A stretch of 64,000 nucleotides of DNA from Aeromicrobium massiliense JC14. Its GTDB lineage: Bacteria; Actinomycetota; Actinomycetes; Propionibacteriales; Nocardioidaceae. The notes under the pieces are model-generated. The model saw nothing but the letters and a program-made list of their open reading frames with translations. It ran no database searches and was not told the DNA's origin. Shown here in pieces: positions 25,096 to 32,676 of this stretch. The first letter of the stretch is position 1. The number at the start of each line of letters is the position of its first letter. Made by a program: the position numbers and the translations under genes. The stretch covers positions 248,001-312,000 of the forward strand of contig NZ_HE978637.1 in the NCBI RefSeq assembly GCF_000312105.1, read 5' to 3'.

Positions 25096-25347
25096 TCAGC
25101 TCAGCGAGGCGAGCTGCGCCTTGACCTGCGCGACCGACGGGTTGGTCAGCGCGCTGCCGTCGGAGAAGACGAGCGTGGGAACCGTCTGGTTGCCGTTGTT
25201 GGCCTGCTCGACGAGCTTCGCGGCCTCGGGCTGCTGCTCGATGTCGACCTCGACGAACTCGACGATGCCCTCGCGCTCGAGCTGGTTCTTCAGCCGGTGG
25301 CAGTAGCCGCACCAGGGAGTCGAGTAGAGGGTGAACTGGGCCGACAT
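25096..25347 (-). CDS. mrx1: Mycoredoxin (glutaredoxin-like)
   Basis: An 83-residue glutaredoxin-fold protein with the active site CGYC (Cys13 and Cys16) and the cis-Pro loop TVPTLVF. In actinobacteria Mrx1 uses mycothiol to reduce S-mycothiolated proteins. It sits between nudC and uvrD2, the same position as Rv3198A. The ATG follows a GGAGA ribosome site. It diverges from uvrD2 over 109 bp. Another mycothiol-linked group (SCO1664/DUF3090/MSMEG_4193) is found at 53.7-55.8 kb. Confidence 0.92.
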   Translation of the reverse strand: MSAQFTLYSTPWCGYCHRLKNQLEREGIVEFVEVDIEQQPEAAKLVEQANNGNQTVPTLVFSDGSALTNPSVAQVKAQLASLS

Positions 25348-25456
25348 GTCTGTCTCCTGTGCCGTCTAGGGTGGGTCTCGGTCGTGCGACTGGATCAACG
25401 CCGGCGTCCGCCGGGCTGTTCCCCTCGACCGTAGCCCCCGACCTCGAAGGAGTCCC

Positions 25457-27439
25457 GTGCCCGACCCCAGCGACCTGCTCGCCGCCCTCGATCCCGAGCA
25501 GCGTCAGGTCGCCCAGACGATCCGCGGCCCGCTCGTGGTCGTCGCGGGCGCCGGCACCGGCAAGACCCGCGCCATCACGCACCGCATCGCCTACGGCGTG
25601 GCGACGAACGTCTACCAGCCCACCGAGGTGCTGGCGGTCTCGTTCACGACCCGGGCGGCCGGTGAGATGCGGTCGCGGCTGCAGCAGCTCGGCGCCGGCG
25701 GCGTCCAGGCGCGCACGTTCCACTCCGCCGCGCTGCGCCAGGCCCGGTTCTTCTGGCCGCAGGTCTACGGCGGCGAGCTGCCCGAGGTCACCGGCTCCAA
25801 GATCCCGCTCGTCGTCGAGGCCACCCGCAAGGTCGGCCTGCGCCCCGACCAGTCGGTGCTGCGCGACCTGGCCAGCGCCATCGAGTGGGCCAAGGTCAGC
25901 AACGTCCGCCCGGCCCAGTACGCGGTCAAGGCGAAGGACGCCCGGCGCGAGGTCGGCGACCTGCAGCCGTCCCAGGTCGGCGAGGTCTACGCCGCCTACG
26001 AGGAGGTCAAGCGCGGCCACCACCGCATCGACATGGAGGACATCCTCCTGGTCACGGCGGCCATGCTCACCGAGGACGAGCGCGTCGCCGCCCAGGTGCG
26101 CAGCCAGTACCGCTGGTTCGTGGTCGACGAGTTCCAGGACGTCAACCCGCTCCAGGCCACGCTGCTCGACCTGTGGCTGGGCGGACGCGACGAGCTGTGC
26201 GTCGTCGGCGACCCGCGCCAGACCATCTACTCGTTCGCCGGCGCCAAGGCCGAGTACCTGACCGGCTTCACCCGGCGCTACGAGGACGCCCAGCGCGTCG
26301 ACCTGGTGCGCAACTACCGCTCGACCCCGCAGGTCGTGGCCGCGGCCAACGCGGTCTTCGACCGGCGCACGTTCGGCGTCACGCTCGAGGCGCAGCGCTC
26401 GGCCGGCGACCCGGTCACCTACCGCGGCTTCGGCGACGAGCCGGCCGAGGCGGCGTACGTGGCCGGCGAGGTCCGACGGCTGCACGACCGCGGGCTCCCC
26501 TACCGCGACATGGCGGTGCTGTTCCGCATCAACGCCCAGTCCGAGGCGTACGAGGAGGCACTCGGCGCCCAGGGCATCCCGTACGTGCTGCGCGGCGTCG
26601 AGCGGTTCTTCGAGCGCGGAGAGGTGCGCCAGGCCGTGACGCTGCTGCGCGCGGCGGCCGTCTCGGAGACCGAGGCGAGCGGCGACCTGGCTGGTCAGGT
26701 GCGCGACGTGCTGTCCGGCCTGGGCTACACGGCCGACCCGCCCGCGGCCAGCGGCGCCGTGCGCGACCGCTGGGAGTCGCTGCACGCGCTCGTCTCCATG
26801 GCCACCGACCTGGGTGACAACGCCAGCCTCGCCGACCTGGTGAACGACCTCGAGCGGCGCGCGGCCACGGCCAACGCACCCACCGCCGACGGCGTCACGC
26901 TGGCCACGATGCACTCGGCCAAGGGCCTGGAGTGGGAGGCGGTGTTCTGCGTCGGCATGCAGGAGGGCACCGTCCCGCTCGTCCACGCCACCACCGAGGC
27001 CGAGATCGAGGAGGAGCGCCGGCTGTTCTACGTCGGCATCACCCGCGCGCGCTCGTTCCTGACCATCTCGTGGGCGGCGGCGCGCCAGGCCGGCGGCCGC
27101 GGCAACCGTCAGCCCACCCGCTTCCTCGACCGGCTGCTGCCCGCCGACCACGCGGCTCGCAGCCAGGGACGTCCGCAGGCGAAGGCGAAGAAGGTGCGCC
27201 TGGTCGCGCGGCCGGACGACTTCGACGAGGCGCTGTTCGAGCGGCTGCGCGCCTGGCGCACCGAGCAGGCCCAGGAGCAGAGCGTCCCGGCCTACGTCAT
27301 CTTCAACGACCAGACGCTGGAGCAGCTGACCATCCTCAAGCCGTCCGACGTCCGCGAGCTGGTGCAGGTCAAGGGCATCGGCCAGACCAAGCTCGAGCAG
27401 TACGGCGAGGACGTCCTGCGGGTCATCGCCAGCGAGTAG
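25457..27439 (+). CDS. uvrD2: UvrD2-type ATP-dependent DNA helicase with HRDC domain
   Basis: A 660-residue SF1A helicase. Motor motifs are clear: GAGTGKTRAI, VVDEFQDVNP, GDPRQTIYSFAGA, TMHSAKGLEWEAV and FYVGITRARSFL. An HRDC-like domain closes the protein (YVIFNDQTLEQL to GIGQTKLEQYG). M. tuberculosis UvrD2 has a four-Cys zinc module between the motor and HRDC domains; here that linker (about residues 555-590) has no Cys at all. The role is DNA unwinding in repair or replication. The GTG start has a GAAGGAG ribosome site. The neighbour whiB7 expected downstream is missing. Confidence 0.9.
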   Translation: MPDPSDLLAALDPEQRQVAQTIRGPLVVVAGAGTGKTRAITHRIAYGVATNVYQPTEVLAVSFTTRAAGEMRSRLQQLGAGGVQARTFHSAALRQARFFWPQVYGGELPEVTGSKIPLVVEATRKVGLRPDQSVLRDLASAIEWAKVSNVRPAQYAVKAKDARREVGDLQPSQVGEVYAAYEEVKRGHHRIDMEDILLVTAAMLTEDERVAAQVRSQYRWFVVDEFQDVNPLQATLLDLWLGGRDELCVVGDPRQTIYSFAGAKAEYLTGFTRRYEDAQRVDLVRNYRSTPQVVAAANAVFDRRTFGVTLEAQRSAGDPVTYRGFGDEPAEAAYVAGEVRRLHDRGLPYRDMAVLFRINAQSEAYEEALGAQGIPYVLRGVERFFERGEVRQAVTLLRAAAVSETEASGDLAGQVRDVLSGLGYTADPPAASGAVRDRWESLHALVSMATDLGDNASLADLVNDLERRAATANAPTADGVTLATMHSAKGLEWEAVFCVGMQEGTVPLVHATTEAEIEEERRLFYVGITRARSFLTISWAAARQAGGRGNRQPTRFLDRLLPADHAARSQGRPQAKAKKVRLVARPDDFDEALFERLRAWRTEQAQEQSVPAYVIFNDQTLEQLTILKPSDVRELVQVKGIGQTKLEQYGEDVLRVIASE

Positions 27440-27462
27440 CGCGCTGGCAGACCCTGCCGAAG

Positions 27463-27483
27463 CCCCTTCGACAGGCTCAGGGA
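27463..27483. repeat. CCTGAGCCTGTCGAAGGG-type dispersed repeat
   Basis: One copy (plus-strand orientation CCCCTTCGACAGGCTCAGGGA) lies across the 3' end of the ABC1 kinase gene and provides its TGA stop. Confidence 0.75.
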
Positions 27484-28814
27484 CCGGGCGGCTCGGCGAA
27501 GCCGGGCACCGACTCCTCGACGATCGCTCGCGCCGGCACGGTCGCGCCGAGCTGGCACAGCACGCCGATGCCGCCCGCCCACACGCGGTGGATGAGCAGG
27601 TACTCCGGCGGCAGGTTGATCTTGGACGCGATCGCGGCACTCGACGGCTGGCTCAGCCGTCCCGCCTGGCCGCGCAGCCAGTCGCGGTCGAACGGGAACG
27701 TCTCGTGCCGCACCGGCTCCAGGAACGGGTCGAGGTAGGCGCCGAGCTGCTCGGCGTCGACCACCACGCCCACGCGCACGAAGCCCTCGGCCCGCAGGCC
27801 CTCCAGCACGGCGGCCCGGTCACCGTCGAGCGCGAGGCGCAACAGCCGGCCCATGGACGGCGGCAGGCCGTCGGGCAGCCGGGCGACGGCGCCGAAGTCG
27901 ACGACGCCGAGGCGCCCGTCGGGCATGATCCGGAAGTTGCCCGGGTGCGGATCGGCGTGCAGCAACCCGACGCGCTCGGGACCGGCGAGCAGGAAGCGGA
28001 TGAACGCCTCGCCGTAGCGGTCGCGCTCCTCGGGCGTGCTCGAGACGATGACCTCGGCGAGCGACGACGCGGACTCCAGCCACTCGCTGACGAGCAGGGC
28101 GTCGGTGTGGTGCACGACGTTCGGCACGACCACCTCGGGGTCGTCGCGCAGCTCGTCGGCGAACGCCTGCTGGGCGGCGGCCTCGAGCGCGTAGTCGAGC
28201 TCCTCGGCGACACGCTCCTGCAGCTCGGTGACGAGCGCGCGGACGTCCATGCCGGGCATGAGCACGCCGAACAGCCGCGCGATGCGGGCGATCTGGCGCA
28301 GGTCCGAGCGCAGCGCGCGGCCGGCGCCGGGGTACTGGATCTTGACCGCGACCTCGCGCCCGTCGTGCCAGGTGCCGCGGTGGACCTGGCCGATGGACGC
28401 CGAGGCGGCCGGCTTGTCGTCGAACGTGGTGAGCAGGTCGCGCCAGTCGGGCCCGAGCTGCTCGGCCAGCACGCGGTGCACCGTCGAGGTGGGCATCGGC
28501 GGGGCGGCGTCCTGCAGCTTGGTGAGGGTCTCGCGGTAGGGGCCGGCGATCTCCGGCGGCAGCGCGGCCTCGAAGATGCTCATCGCCTGGCCGAGCTTCA
28601 TCGCGCCGCCCTTGAGCTCGCCGAGCACGCGGAAGATCTGGTCGGCGGTGCGCTGCTGCACCTCGGTCGCGACGTAGCCGGCGGGCGCGCCGACGAGCCG
28701 CTTGCCCAGGCCCCAGGTGGTGCGGCCGGCGAATCCCACGGGCAGGGCGGCGAGCCGCGCGCCGCGGGACAGGGCGTTGCCGCGGATGCCGCGGTCCTCC
28801 TCGTCCTTGGCCAC
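27477..28814 (-). CDS. ABC1/AarF-family atypical kinase
   Basis: A 445-residue UbiB/ADCK-type protein. Family marks are KLGQAMSIF (the KxGQ motif that shapes the nucleotide pocket), AAASIGQVH-like (ASASIGQVHRG), AVKIQYPG, HADPHPGNFR and VDFGAVARLP. The family is linked to isoprenoid quinone or lipid handling rather than protein phosphorylation. It corresponds in position to Rv3197. The GTG start follows TACGAT at six bases. The last codons and stop derive from a dispersed repeat (EPPGP then stop), so the C-terminus may have been altered by that insertion. Confidence 0.9.
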   Translation of the reverse strand: MAKDEEDRGIRGNALSRGARLAALPVGFAGRTTWGLGKRLVGAPAGYVATEVQQRTADQIFRVLGELKGGAMKLGQAMSIFEAALPPEIAGPYRETLTKLQDAAPPMPTSTVHRVLAEQLGPDWRDLLTTFDDKPAASASIGQVHRGTWHDGREVAVKIQYPGAGRALRSDLRQIARIARLFGVLMPGMDVRALVTELQERVAEELDYALEAAAQQAFADELRDDPEVVVPNVVHHTDALLVSEWLESASSLAEVIVSSTPEERDRYGEAFIRFLLAGPERVGLLHADPHPGNFRIMPDGRLGVVDFGAVARLPDGLPPSMGRLLRLALDGDRAAVLEGLRAEGFVRVGVVVDAEQLGAYLDPFLEPVRHETFPFDRDWLRGQAGRLSQPSSAAIASKINLPPEYLLIHRVWAGGIGVLCQLGATVPARAIVEESVPGFAEPPGP

Positions 28815-28820
28815 GTGGTC

Positions 28821-28826
28821 ATCGTA
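28821..28826 (-). promoter_or_regulatory. -10 hexamer TACGAT of a leaderless promoter
   Basis: Minus strand, six bases before the GTG at 28814. Confidence 0.5.
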
Positions 28827-28853
28827 GGGGCGCGCGCCCAGGGTGGCCCGTCG

Positions 28854-29660
28854 TCAGGCGACCAGCAGCAGCTCGCACCCGCAGGCGGGGTGGAAGCCGA
28901 TGGGCCACGTGTCCGCGTCGAACGGACCGGGCCCGACGACGACGCAGCGGCTCGCGCCCGCGTCCTGCCCGCGGGCGTACGCATCGACCTCGGCCAGGAC
29001 GCGCAGCGCGGCAGCGTGGACGGTGGCGACCGGCAGCGCCGGCGGGACGACCAGGGTGCCGGGGGAGCCGAGCTGGGTGAGCAGCGCCGGCCAGCCACGG
29101 TCCCAGTCGGTGCGATGCTGGTCGTGGCAGTGGATGCACGGGGTCAGCCCGGGCCGGACGAGCGGGCCGATGCGGACGCGCTCGTCCTCGACCACGACCC
29201 GCAGGTGGTCGTCGCGGGCCTCCTGCGCGGCGCGGAACAGGGCCCGGGGCGGCTCGCCGGCGGACAGGACGACGGTGAGGTCGGCCGGAGCGCCCCGGCG
29301 GACGATGCGGTGCCCGGACTCGAGGAGGAGAGCCTCGACGCACTCGGCCAGGGGAGTGGTGGCGTGGTCGTGGTCGAGCAGCACGCTCGTGGTCGGCCGA
29401 GCGGGCCGGGGGAGTCCGGCCAGGACGAGCCCGGCGACCCGCAGGTCGGTGGCGACCGCCTCGACGTCGCCGGCGAACCCGACGTCGTCCGCGTGCCGCC
29501 GCAGCCGGGTGAGGTCGGCGGTGCCGTCGAAGCGGCGCAGCAGCGCGAGCAGGCCGGGCTCGTCGCGCACGACGACACCGGGGGAGGTGCCGAGCTGCAG
29601 GTGGCCGGCGTCGCGACGCAGCAGCAGCAGGCCGGGGCGGAGGCAGGGTCGGAACGCCAT
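28854..29660 (-). CDS. ThiF/TOMM cyclodehydratase-like protein (Rv3196-like), function unknown
   Basis: A 268-residue protein resembling the leader-binding/E1-like half of thiazole/oxazole-modified microcin (TOMM) cyclodehydratases. The N-terminal part (LQLGTSPGVVVRDEPGLLALLRRFDG) looks like the winged-helix leader-binding unit, and the C-terminal half holds two Cys pairs, TPCIHCHDQH and HPACGCELL, apt for a structural zinc. No ATP-site Gly-rich loop is clear, and no precursor peptide, YcaO or dehydrogenase gene is close. It occupies the position of Rv3196 between the ABC1 kinase and protease genes, so it is probably a conserved actinobacterial gene with another role. The ATG at 29660 follows a GAGCGAGGGTGGGG stretch. 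Confidence 0.65.
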   Translation of the reverse strand: MAFRPCLRPGLLLLRRDAGHLQLGTSPGVVVRDEPGLLALLRRFDGTADLTRLRRHADDVGFAGDVEAVATDLRVAGLVLAGLPRPARPTTSVLLDHDHATTPLAECVEALLLESGHRIVRRGAPADLTVVLSAGEPPRALFRAAQEARDDHLRVVVEDERVRIGPLVRPGLTPCIHCHDQHRTDWDRGWPALLTQLGSPGTLVVPPALPVATVHAAALRVLAEVDAYARGQDAGASRCVVVGPGPFDADTWPIGFHPACGCELLLVA

Positions 29661-29709
29661 GCCCCACCCTCGCTCCGGGTCGACGGAACCGGCCGGCGTC
29701 CGTCCACAG

Positions 29710-29746
29710 CACGACGCGCCCCGCCGGAAGGCCGGGGCGCGTCGTG
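29710..29746 (-). terminator. Terminator hairpin after the DUF5679 gene
   Basis: Perfect 14-bp arms (CACGACGCGCCCCG and complement) with a 9-base loop, just downstream of the small zinc-ribbon gene. Confidence 0.75.
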
Positions 29747-29755
29747 GAGGCTGGG

Positions 29756-29914
29756 TCAGGCGCGGCCGAGGATGCGGTTGAGCTTGGTGCCGCAGACCGG
29801 GCACGTGCCCTTGGCCATCTTGGTGCCCTTCTCGCTCACCTGGACCTCCCCGGTGGCCTCGCGCTTCTCCTTGCACTTGACGCAGTAGAACTCGCCGGTC
29901 CACGAATCTGCCAT
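29756..29914 (-). CDS. DUF5679 zinc-ribbon protein
   Basis: A 52-residue protein with two knuckles, CVKCKEK and CPVCGTK, separated by a Lys-rich loop; such a Cys4 set binds zinc. It matches the small DUF5679 family common in actinobacteria, with no known role. A hairpin terminator follows its stop. Confidence 0.8.
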   Translation of the reverse strand: MADSWTGEFYCVKCKEKREATGEVQVSEKGTKMAKGTCPVCGTKLNRILGRA

Positions 29915-30013
29915 GTCGCGCTCCTGTCCGCCGGGGCGTCGTTGTGACGCCGGTCACAGCCACCGTACGGCGACCCGGGGGCGTCCGCGCGTCAGCACCG
30001 CGCGCGTCCTCGG

Positions 30014-30100
30014 TTGTCCACCGTCTGTGGAAAAGGTTGGGGACGACGTGTGTGGACACGGGGACGACCTGTGGAACGCGCCGGGTGCGCCGTGGACAGC
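30014..30100. other. Cluster of DnaA-box-like sites
   Basis: Five TGTCCAC/TGTGGA-type sites occur within 87 bp in an otherwise gene-free 330-bp gap: TTGTCCACC (30014), TTTTCCACA on the minus strand (30026-30034, fits TTWTNCACA), and weaker ones near 30051, 30070 and 30091. There are no replication genes nearby. Confidence 0.35.
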
Positions 30101-30139
30101 CGGGCGTGTCCCTCCACCCCGGCTGGAGGGTTCGGTCCC

Positions 30140-30202
30140 CGCTGGGCGTGACGATCGGTACGCCGGACGCGGCGTGTCGCGTACCGAACGTCACGCCGAG
30201 CG
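30140..30202. repeat. Dispersed palindromic element, copy 3
   Basis: Arms of 24 bases (CGCTGGGCGTGACGATCGGT and following, 22 of 24 pair) with a 15-base loop. It resembles copy 1 over loop and right flank (GGCGTGTCGCG; CGAGGTGCGG). Confidence 0.8.
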
Positions 30203-30233
30203 CCGAGGTGCGGACGCTGTCGGGTGCCGGGGC

Positions 30234-30239
30234 TACGCT
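30234..30239 (+). promoter_or_regulatory. -10 hexamer TACGCT of a leaderless promoter
   Basis: Six bases before the GTG at 30246. Confidence 0.5.
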
Positions 30240-30245
30240 CGCGGC

Positions 30246-30746
30246 GTGCCCGAGGTCGAGATCCGTCGCAGCGCGCGACGCACGCGCACCGTCTCGCTGC
30301 GCCGCGAGGGGGACCAGCTCGTGGCGCTCGTGCCGCAGCACGTCACCGACAAGCAGCTCGAGCCGATCGTCGCGCGCCTGCTCGCGCGCATCGAGAAGCG
30401 CGAGGCCCGGCGGCGCCCCGGCGACGACGAGCTCGAGACCCGCGCCCGCGAGCTGTCGCGCCGCTACGTGGCCGGCTCACCGATGCCGACGTCGGTGCGC
30501 TGGGTCTCCAACATGACGACCCGCTGGGGATCGTGCAGCGCCGCCGACGGCGCCATCCGGCTGTCGGACAAGCTGCAGGGCATGCCGCCGTGGGTGGTCG
30601 ACTACGTGCTCGTCCACGAGCTGGCACACCTGGTGGAGCCGAACCACTCCGACCGGTTCTGGACGATCGTCAGCGCGTACCCGCGGACGGAGCGGGCTCG
30701 GGGGTTCCTCGAAGGCGTCGAGCACTCAGCTCCACCAGCGTCCTGA
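30246..30746 (+). CDS. YgjP-like (M48-type) metallopeptidase
   Basis: A 166-residue protein of the YgjP/WLM metallopeptidase family. The zinc site is VHELAHLVEPNHSDRFW, with HELAH as HExxH and a third His eight residues on; upstream is the usual SVRWVSNMTTRWGSC strand block. It is cytoplasmic; the substrate is unknown. The GTG start has TACGCT six bases upstream. Its last 77 bp overlap the 3' end of the convergent Nudix gene, so the two mRNAs are antisense there. Confidence 0.85.
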   Translation: MPEVEIRRSARRTRTVSLRREGDQLVALVPQHVTDKQLEPIVARLLARIEKREARRRPGDDELETRARELSRRYVAGSPMPTSVRWVSNMTTRWGSCSAADGAIRLSDKLQGMPPWVVDYVLVHELAHLVEPNHSDRFWTIVSAYPRTERARGFLEGVEHSAPPAS

Positions 30747-31248
30747 CGCTGTCGTCCACACCCTCGGGCAGCGCGTCGAGCGCGAACCACTGCAGGTCGC
30801 TGGACTCGTCGCTGATCACCTCGACCGCACCCTGCGGCGCGACCGCCACGTACTGGACGTCGAGGTGGTGGGCCGGACGCACCGGGCCGCACGGCACCTC
30901 ATGGCGCGACAGCACCACCGGCTCCGGATCGACGACCAGCCCGTCGATGCCGGACTCCTCGGTGGCCTCGCGCAGCGCCGCCTCGGCCAGCGTCACGTCG
31001 TCGGTCTCGCAGTGCCCGCCGGTCTGGAGCCAGCGCTGCAGGCGCCGGTGCAGGGTCAGCAGGACGCGCTCGTGCGCGGCATCCACCACCAGCGCGGACG
31101 CCGTGAGGTGGTCGGGGTGGCAGGCGCGCTCCATCGCGTCCGGGCGCGTGGCCAGGTGGGCCAGGTAGTCGCGCCGCAGCTCGTCCTGGGCCGGGTCGGG
31201 CGCCGTCCAGGCGGTCAGCACCCGGACGGCGTCGGCGTGCAGCGTCAC
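30670..31248 (-). CDS. Nudix hydrolase
   Basis: A 192-residue Nudix protein. The core box is present as GGHCETDD through ALREATEESGI, with the REATEESGI helix intact but the first Glu of the classic pattern not in place, as in a common actinobacterial subgroup. The substrate is not evident. The GTG start overlaps the stop of the metalloprotease-like gene (GTGA), placing it second in that operon. Its 3' end runs 77 bp into the convergent YgjP gene. Confidence 0.82.
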   Translation of the reverse strand: MTLHADAVRVLTAWTAPDPAQDELRRDYLAHLATRPDAMERACHPDHLTASALVVDAAHERVLLTLHRRLQRWLQTGGHCETDDVTLAEAALREATEESGIDGLVVDPEPVVLSRHEVPCGPVRPAHHLDVQYVAVAPQGAVEVISDESSDLQWFALDALPEGVDDSVRTLVELSARRLRGTPEPAPSAGTR

Positions 31249-32582
31249 CGCGGCTGGTCGTCGTCGCCGGCGGGACGATCGTCGCCGGCGTCGCCCTCGT
31301 CGAGCAGCCGGCCGAGCGCCTCGTCGAACTGCGCGTCGAACTGGGCGCTGGGCCCGTCGGACGGCCGGTTCTCGCCCGCGGCGAAGCCGATCGGGTCGTC
31401 GAGGTCGTCGACCGTCGGCAGCAGGTCGGGGTGCGACCACACGGCGTCGCGGACCTCGGGGCCCTGGGCGTCGCGCAGCGCGGCCCACAGGTTAGCCGCG
31501 TCGCGCAGGCGGCGCGGACGCAGCTCGAGCCCGACCAGCGTGGCGAAGGTCTGCTCGGCGGGGCCGCCCTCGGCCCGGCGGCGGCGCATGGCCTCGGCCA
31601 GCGGCACGGCGGCGGGCATGCGGTCCTTCGTGGCCTGGGTGACGACCTCGTCGACCCAGCCCTCGACCAGCGCGAGCATCGTCTCCAGGCGCTGCAGCGC
31701 CTGCTCCTGCTGCGGCGTGCGGGCCGGCTCGAACAGACCGCCCTGCAGCGCCTCGGCGATCTCGTCCGGGCGGGACGGGTCGAGCGAGCCGAGCTGGCTC
31801 TCGATGGCGGAGACGTCGATGGTGACGCCACGGCCGAAGTCCTCGACCGCGCCGACGAGCTGGGCGGCGAGCCACGGGGCGTGCGCGAACAGGCGCTGGT
31901 GCGCGGCCTCGCGCAGGACGACGTACAGCAGCACGTCCGCCTCGCTGTGCTCCAGGCCCTCGCCGAAGGCGCGGACGTTCGCGGGCAGCACGGCGGCGGT
32001 GCGCTCGGGGCCGAGCGGCAGACCGACGTCGGTGGACGACAGCACCTCGCCGGCGAGGGTGCCGAGCGCCTGCCCGACCTGCTGGCCGAACATGGCGCCG
32101 CCGGCCTGGCTGAGCATGCCGACGAGCGGGCCGGCCATGGCGCGGGCCTCGGCCGGCAGCGCGTCACCCACCGCCTTGACGACGTGCTCGGCGATCGGCT
32201 CGACCAGCTGGTGCCAGGTGCCGGACGTCTGCTCGACCCACTCGGCCTTGCTCCACGCGACGGCGCGGGTGGCGCCGGCGGGCAGGTCGGTGGCGGTGTC
32301 GAGCCACATCTCGGCCAGGCGCAGGGCGTCGTCGACGGCGCTGCGCTCGCCGGCGTGCGGCGTCGGGTCGGGGCCGGCGGCGGCGAGCACGTGGCGCGCG
32401 ACGTCCTTGGCCATGTCGAAGTTCACGTGCCCCTCGTGCGGGGCGAACATGCGCTGCACCTGGTTCATGAGCGCCTGGAAGTCCGGCGTGCCCCCGCCAC
32501 CGGTGAACGCCGTGAAGAACTGCTCCATCGGCGTGCCCTTGAACGGGTTGTCGTCGCGGTCCGGGTCGTGGGGGTCGGCCAT
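31245..32582 (-). CDS. Zincin-like metalloprotease-family protein (DUF2342)
   Basis: A 445-residue protein of the DUF2342/COG5282 family, the homologue of Rv3195. The putative zinc helix is LREAAHQRLFAHAPWL, which has Glu and the second His of HExxH but Arg in place of the first His. A Phe/Gly-rich AGGAMFGQQVGQALG segment lies mid-protein and the tail is acidic. Protease activity is unproven for the family. The ATG lies six bases after TAGCGT, implying a leaderless operon with the Nudix gene. Confidence 0.82.
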   Translation of the reverse strand: MADPHDPDRDDNPFKGTPMEQFFTAFTGGGGTPDFQALMNQVQRMFAPHEGHVNFDMAKDVARHVLAAAGPDPTPHAGERSAVDDALRLAEMWLDTATDLPAGATRAVAWSKAEWVEQTSGTWHQLVEPIAEHVVKAVGDALPAEARAMAGPLVGMLSQAGGAMFGQQVGQALGTLAGEVLSSTDVGLPLGPERTAAVLPANVRAFGEGLEHSEADVLLYVVLREAAHQRLFAHAPWLAAQLVGAVEDFGRGVTIDVSAIESQLGSLDPSRPDEIAEALQGGLFEPARTPQQEQALQRLETMLALVEGWVDEVVTQATKDRMPAAVPLAEAMRRRRAEGGPAEQTFATLVGLELRPRRLRDAANLWAALRDAQGPEVRDAVWSHPDLLPTVDDLDDPIGFAAGENRPSDGPSAQFDAQFDEALGRLLDEGDAGDDRPAGDDDQPR

Positions 32583-32588
32583 GGGTCA

Positions 32589-32594
32589 ACGCTA
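32589..32594 (-). promoter_or_regulatory. -10 hexamer TAGCGT of a leaderless promoter
   Basis: Minus strand, six bases before the ATG at 32582. Confidence 0.5.
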
Positions 32595-32664
32595 CCCGCC
32601 GAGGCCCGGGCGCCCCAGGTGGACGAGCCCTGGTTCGTCCAGGGCGAACACCGGAGCTCACCCG

Positions 32665-32670
32665 TAGGCT
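32665..32670 (+). promoter_or_regulatory. -10 hexamer TAGGCT of a leaderless promoter
   Basis: Six bases before the GTG at 32677. Confidence 0.5.
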
Positions 32671-32676
32671 GGCCGG

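Noticed and set aside
28854-29660. TOMM/RiPP biosynthetic cluster
   Set aside because: Only one distant cyclodehydratase-like protein; no YcaO, precursor peptide, transporter or dehydrogenase nearby.
30014-30100. Origin of replication
   Set aside because: Although DnaA-box-like sites cluster here, there is no dnaA, dnaN, gyrB or parAB neighbourhood and no A/T-rich unwinding region.
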